Source: Ardenticatenaceae bacterium (GTDB lineage: Bacteria; Chloroflexota; Anaerolineae; Promineifilales; Promineifilaceae). Taken from it: a stretch of DNA of 9,903 bases. Below, one piece after another: positions 7,955 to 9,903 of the stretch (position 1 is its first letter; each line of letters opens with the position of its first letter). Made by a program: the position numbers and the translations under genes. Location: positions 1-9,903 of the forward strand of contig JACKBV010000054.1 of NCBI GenBank assembly GCA_020634315.1. The letters are read 5' to 3'. The notes beneath the pieces are model-generated. The model was not told where the DNA came from and searched no databases. It saw nothing but the letters and a program-made list of their open reading frames with translations.

Positions 7955-8413
7955 TCAGGAAAGGGAAGGAACACGACGCAGATGCCAGCGCGTCAGCCAT
8001 TTACGCGCGGTGAAGAGCAGGTAAAGGCCAGGCCGAGCAAAGAGCAGGCGGCTGAACAAGCCGCGCCAAGCGGCATCATGCTCGTATTCGATGTGTTCGT
8101 GAATGCGGGTTTGGGTGGGGGAAACGGCCGTAAATTGGTGCCGGTGCTGCCACGATTGCAATGGCCCACGCGCTTGCGTATCCGTGAAACCATGTGCGCC
8201 GACATCGCTGTGTACAGCTAGCCAGCGCACCGGCAGCGGCCCAAACCACAGGGTGAACTCCGCTTCTGAACCCGTTTGTAACGGCTCATAGCGATGAATC
8301 TGCACAAAAATGGGAGGTGGCGTTAACTTTTTGAGAATGCGCGTGTCGTGGTGGAAGGCGGCAACGGCCGTTAACGGCGCATCCACCACAAATGTATAAT
8401 CAAACACAGCCAT
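7955..8413 (-). CDS. SRPBCC (START/Bet v1-like) ligand-binding protein
   Basis: A 152-residue protein with the helix-grip pattern of the SRPBCC/polyketide-cyclase-like superfamily. It starts with a beta strand (FDYTFVVDAPLTAVAAFH), continues with alternating strands ending in an E-rich strand (TRIHEHIEYEHD), and ends in a long C-terminal helix (GLFSRLLF to ARKWLTRWHLRR). Such proteins bind hydrophobic ligands in an internal cavity. Lying between a sensory gene and a carotenoid desaturase, it may bind or carry an isoprenoid or carotenoid; that is inference. The gap to the upstream gene is 26 bases and to crtD six bases, indicating an operon. No Shine-Dalgarno precedes the ATG. Two palindrome copies (8124 and 8364) are both read as Thr-Ala-Val. 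Confidence 0.7.
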   Translation of the reverse strand: MAVFDYTFVVDAPLTAVAAFHHDTRILKKLTPPPIFVQIHRYEPLQTGSEAEFTLWFGPLPVRWLAVHSDVGAHGFTDTQARGPLQSWQHRHQFTAVSPTQTRIHEHIEYEHDAAWRGLFSRLLFARPGLYLLFTARKWLTRWHLRRVPSLS

Positions 8414-8439
8414 TTCGCGATAACAATCTGCCGCGGCGT

Positions 8440-9036
8440 TTATGCGGCAAAGCCGGGCGTGGGTGGTTGCGGGACAGGAACATCCGCCGGGTAAATTTGA
8501 TGCAAGATAGACAAAATCTGGAAAGCGGTGTCTGGCTGGAACGTGTAAAAGCCTTCATAATACCGCTCGTCCCCAAGTAGTGCCGGGATTTCTTGCGCCA
8601 ACAATGTCATGCTCACACCTTCGCCATAGGCAATGACAAACCAGTAATTCACCAGCGGTGTGTCACTGGTGTCGATGACCCTCACTTTGGGCATCGCCAG
8701 CAAATCGCGCAAATCCATCGGGTCGGCATCCGCGGCATAATAAAGCCACAAACCGCGCGTCATGCGGGCTATTTCCCGATACGGCCGTTGCTGCGGAATC
8801 AAGCGCGACAAATATTGAAACGACGCGTGAAAGTCAGCGCCCAGTGGCGTTTGCTGCGCCTGGCGTTCAATGATGCGGCTGATTTTTACCATCGCGTCCA
8901 CCGAAAAAGTGTAGCGAAACGCCATCTCGTTAAAAGCTTGTGCAGGCACAGTATCCAGCACCCGCTCCGCTTGCGGCGTAAACAAAGGCATCATGCGATG
9001 ATAAAAGGTTTGCAGAATGTCGAGTGAAGGTTTCAT
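8440..9036 (-). CDS. DICT-like sensory protein, first gene of the carotenoid operon
   Basis: A 198-residue soluble protein with no membrane segment and no helix-turn-helix that I can see. The C-terminal half resembles the DICT sensory domain: WLYYAADADP (about 97-106), an RVID strand, PLVNYWFVIAYGEGVSMTLL (127-146), AQE, then RYYEGFYTFQPD (158-169) before a final helix and a proline-rich tail. In the literature as I recall it, DICT domains accompany MerR-type regulators, histidine kinases and diguanylate cyclases and are linked to light responses. The N-terminal 70 residues are helical and unrecognised. I chose the ATG at 9036 because AAGGAT precedes it at good spacing. A longer reading from 9078 would start right at the -10 box and so cannot lie on a transcript from that promoter. 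Domain call tentative; gene itself solid. Confidence 0.6.
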   Translation of the reverse strand: MKPSLDILQTFYHRMMPLFTPQAERVLDTVPAQAFNEMAFRYTFSVDAMVKISRIIERQAQQTPLGADFHASFQYLSRLIPQQRPYREIARMTRGLWLYYAADADPMDLRDLLAMPKVRVIDTSDTPLVNYWFVIAYGEGVSMTLLAQEIPALLGDERYYEGFYTFQPDTAFQILSILHQIYPADVPVPQPPTPGFAA

Positions 9037-9042
9037 TGTTTC

Positions 9043-9048
9043 ATCCTT
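9043..9048 (-). promoter_or_regulatory. Ribosome binding site that fixes the DICT-like gene start
   Basis: AAGGAT on the minus strand, with the core AAGGA seven bases upstream of the ATG at 9034-9036. It supports MKPSLD as the true N-terminus rather than the in-frame ATG 14 codons upstream. Confidence 0.75.
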
Positions 9049-9078
9049 AAAATAGTTAAAAAGCTCATCACAAAACAT

Positions 9079-9107
9079 ATTCTAGACAAATATCGCAAGT
9101 TTGTCAA
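9079..9107 (-). promoter_or_regulatory. Sigma70-type promoter of the DICT-SRPBCC-crtD operon
   Basis: On the minus strand a perfect -35 box TTGACA (9102-9107) is followed after exactly 17 bases by the -10 box TAGAAT (9079-9084, five of six consensus bases). Transcription should begin near 9072, giving a leader of about 36 bases before the AAGGAT ribosome binding site and the ATG at 9036. The surrounding DNA is clearly more AT-rich than the rest of the window. Confidence 0.8.
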
Positions 9108-9129
9108 TATTTTGTCTATGTATTATCAA
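9083..9129 (-). promoter_or_regulatory. CarH/LitR-like operator: three tandem 11-bp repeats plus a dyad over the promoter
   Basis: Read on the minus strand, three head-to-tail 11-bp units begin with TTGATAA (9119-9129), TAGACAA (9108-9118) and TTGACAA (9097-9107). The third contains the -35 box. As I recall from published work on Thermus CarH, this B12-dependent MerR-family photoreceptor binds as a tetramer to direct repeats of 11-bp period with a TnnACA-like core overlapping the -35 element, which fits well. In addition TAGACAAA (minus strand 9111-9118) and TTTGTCTA (minus strand 9083-9090) form an inverted repeat flanking the -35 region and reaching the -10 box. The regulator gene is not in the window. 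Confidence 0.5.
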
Positions 9130-9158
9130 CAAAAGTTCTGGGTAAAGGGCGTTTTGCT

Positions 9159-9208
9159 TTGTTAAGCAGTGGTTAAGACCAGGCGACAACGGGAAAGAGC
9201 AGGTTAAG
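9159..9208 (-). promoter_or_regulatory. Pho-box-like CTTAAC repeats upstream of the SanA-like gene
   Basis: On the minus strand CTTAACCA (9170-9177), a 3-base spacer and CTTAACAA (9159-9166) form a direct repeat with an 11-bp period. A third copy, CTTAACCT, is at 9201-9208 but two bases off that phase. The arrangement of 8-mers with 3-base spacers resembles the cyanobacterial Pho box, bound by PhoB/SphR-type response regulators. Short repeats like these can arise by chance, and no phosphate gene is nearby. Confidence 0.3.
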
Positions 9209-9218
9209 ATTGTGCCCT

Positions 9219-9899
9219 ATGACAGTGATTGTGAAATCGGCAACAAATAAAAAAGCAAAAAAGAAAAATCGGCTGCGACGCGGCTGTTTCGGTTTTCTGG
9301 CGGCCTTGCTGGTGCTGTTAACTTTCCCATTTGCCTGGCGGGTCATGGTTAAGTGGGCCTATCAGCCACAAATTTTCCAGGTAAGTGATGCGCCATCAAA
9401 ACCGGTGGCGATTGTGCTGGGAGCGGCGGTGTATGGAAACGGCCGTTTAAGCGCCATTCTACGCGACAGAATGGAAACCGCCATAGAGCTTTATCAATCC
9501 GGCGTTGTCGACAAAATCATCGTCAGCGGTGACAACAGCGACGTGCATTACAACGAACCACAAGCGATGCTAAATTACGCCATCAGCCGTGGCGTGCCGG
9601 AGCAAGACATCCAACCCGATTATGCCGGGCTGCGCACCTACGACACCTGCTACCGTGCCCGTCACATTTTCCAGGTAGAAGCGGCCATTGTCGTCACACA
9701 GGAATTTCACCTGCCACGTGCGCTCTTTACCTGCAAGCAGTTGGGGATTGATGCCGTCGGCGTCGGGGCCGATTTACGGCCGTATCGTGGCGCACGCTGG
9801 TACGAAGTGCGCGAAACAGGCGCCACGCTGGTCGCCCTGTGGGACGTACTGCGCCGCCAGCCAGCCACCATCATGGGCGACCCGATCCCGCTAGAGTAA
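9219..9899 (+). CDS. SanA/YdcF-family (DUF218) membrane-anchored envelope protein
   Basis: A 226-residue protein with a very basic N-terminus (KKAKKKNRLRR), one membrane segment (about 23-44) and an extracytoplasmic DUF218 domain. Family motifs are all present: AIVLGAAVY (64-72), LSAILRDRMETAIELY (76-91), IIVSGDN (100-106), YNEPQAM (111-117), DYAGLRTYDT (134-143) and VVTQEFHLPRA (158-168). The length suits SanA-like proteins, which are linked to envelope barrier function and vancomycin exclusion in Escherichia coli; the biochemical activity is poorly known. The start is uncertain. ATG at 9219 lacks a Shine-Dalgarno but has TAAGAT eight bases upstream, so it could be leaderless. TTG at 9210 would have GCAGG six bases upstream and add three residues. 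The gene is divergent from the carotenoid operon and ends four bases before the window edge. Confidence 0.85.
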   Translation: MTVIVKSATNKKAKKKNRLRRGCFGFLAALLVLLTFPFAWRVMVKWAYQPQIFQVSDAPSKPVAIVLGAAVYGNGRLSAILRDRMETAIELYQSGVVDKIIVSGDNSDVHYNEPQAMLNYAISRGVPEQDIQPDYAGLRTYDTCYRARHIFQVEAAIVVTQEFHLPRALFTCKQLGIDAVGVGADLRPYRGARWYEVRETGATLVALWDVLRRQPATIMGDPIPLE

Positions 9900-9903
9900 A
9901 GAC

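Larger units (their letters stand above)
22..9783. repeat. Highly iterated palindrome ACGGCCGT, 25 dispersed copies
   Basis: Exact 8-bp copies start at 22, 91, 214, 277, 716, 3517, 3745, 4033, 4208, 4469, 4683, 5097, 5698, 6457, 6735, 6834, 7197, 7474, 7534, 7664, 8124, 8364, 8781, 9439 and 9776. Ten of them are the longer palindrome AACGGCCGTT (3517, 4033, 4208, 4469, 5698, 6457, 6735, 7197, 8364, 9439). One-mismatch copies are seen at 4780 and 5047. Chance would give roughly 0.15-0.2 copies in this length. All copies lie inside coding regions, in all three frames, on genes of both strands. It resembles the HIP1 elements (GCGATCGC) of cyanobacteria in style but not in sequence. Copies are dispersed with irregular spacing, so this is not a tandem array. 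Confidence 0.9.

Noticed and set aside
9037..9078. Longer N-terminus for the DICT-like protein starting at 9078
   Set aside because: That ATG directly abuts the -10 box and lies upstream of the expected transcription start; the ATG at 9036 has a good ribosome binding site.
9155..9168. Small hairpin TGCTT-TGTT-AAGCA upstream of the SanA-like gene
   Set aside because: A 5-bp stem without a T-tract is too weak to call a terminator, and the bases are better explained as part of the CTTAAC repeat pair.
22..9783. The repeated ACGGCCGT words as a CRISPR array or mobile-element terminal repeats
   Set aside because: Copies are only 8-10 bases, irregularly spaced from tens of bases to kilobases, and lie within coding sequence; there are no spacers, target duplications or transposase genes.

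Overview
The window most likely comes from a member of the Chloroflexota (Anaerolineae/Caldilineae-like). This is an inference from three things. The large secreted protein ends in a 'YLPLIVK' tail of a type I associate with exported Chloroflexota proteins. The carotenoid desaturase is of the cyanobacterial CrtD type. The overall style is mosaic, multi-domain exported proteins. No rRNA, tRNA, CRISPR array, transposase or phage gene was seen, so the assignment is not proven.

Layout. (1) 1-4086, plus strand: the 3' part of a gene for a very large secreted multi-domain nuclease of the ExeM/NucH type. It is open at the left edge of the window and is followed by a strong intrinsic terminator. (2) 4138-6317, minus strand: a solitary DNA amino-methyltransferase resembling DUF1156 proteins, and a two-helix membrane miniprotein directly downstream of it. 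(3) 6434-9036, minus strand: a compact three-gene block in transcription order DICT-like sensory protein, SRPBCC protein, CrtD-like carotenoid desaturase. A near-consensus sigma70 promoter sits in front of it. Its -35 box is the last of three tandem 11-bp repeats that look like a CarH/LitR (B12 photoreceptor) operator. This suggests light-controlled carotenoid synthesis. (4) 9219-9899, plus strand: a divergently transcribed SanA/YdcF-family envelope protein. Repeated CTTAAC cores resembling a Pho box precede it.

The most striking signal is not a gene. The 8-bp palindrome ACGGCCGT occurs 25 times in 9.9 kb, where chance predicts well under one. It occurs in every gene and in all three reading frames, and it is often extended to AACGGCCGTT. 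This looks like a highly iterated palindrome analogous to cyanobacterial HIP1 but with a different sequence. It is absent from one 2.8-kb stretch inside the nuclease gene (724-3516), which hints that this part of the gene has a different history. The orphan methyltransferase is a natural, untested candidate for a link to the palindrome.
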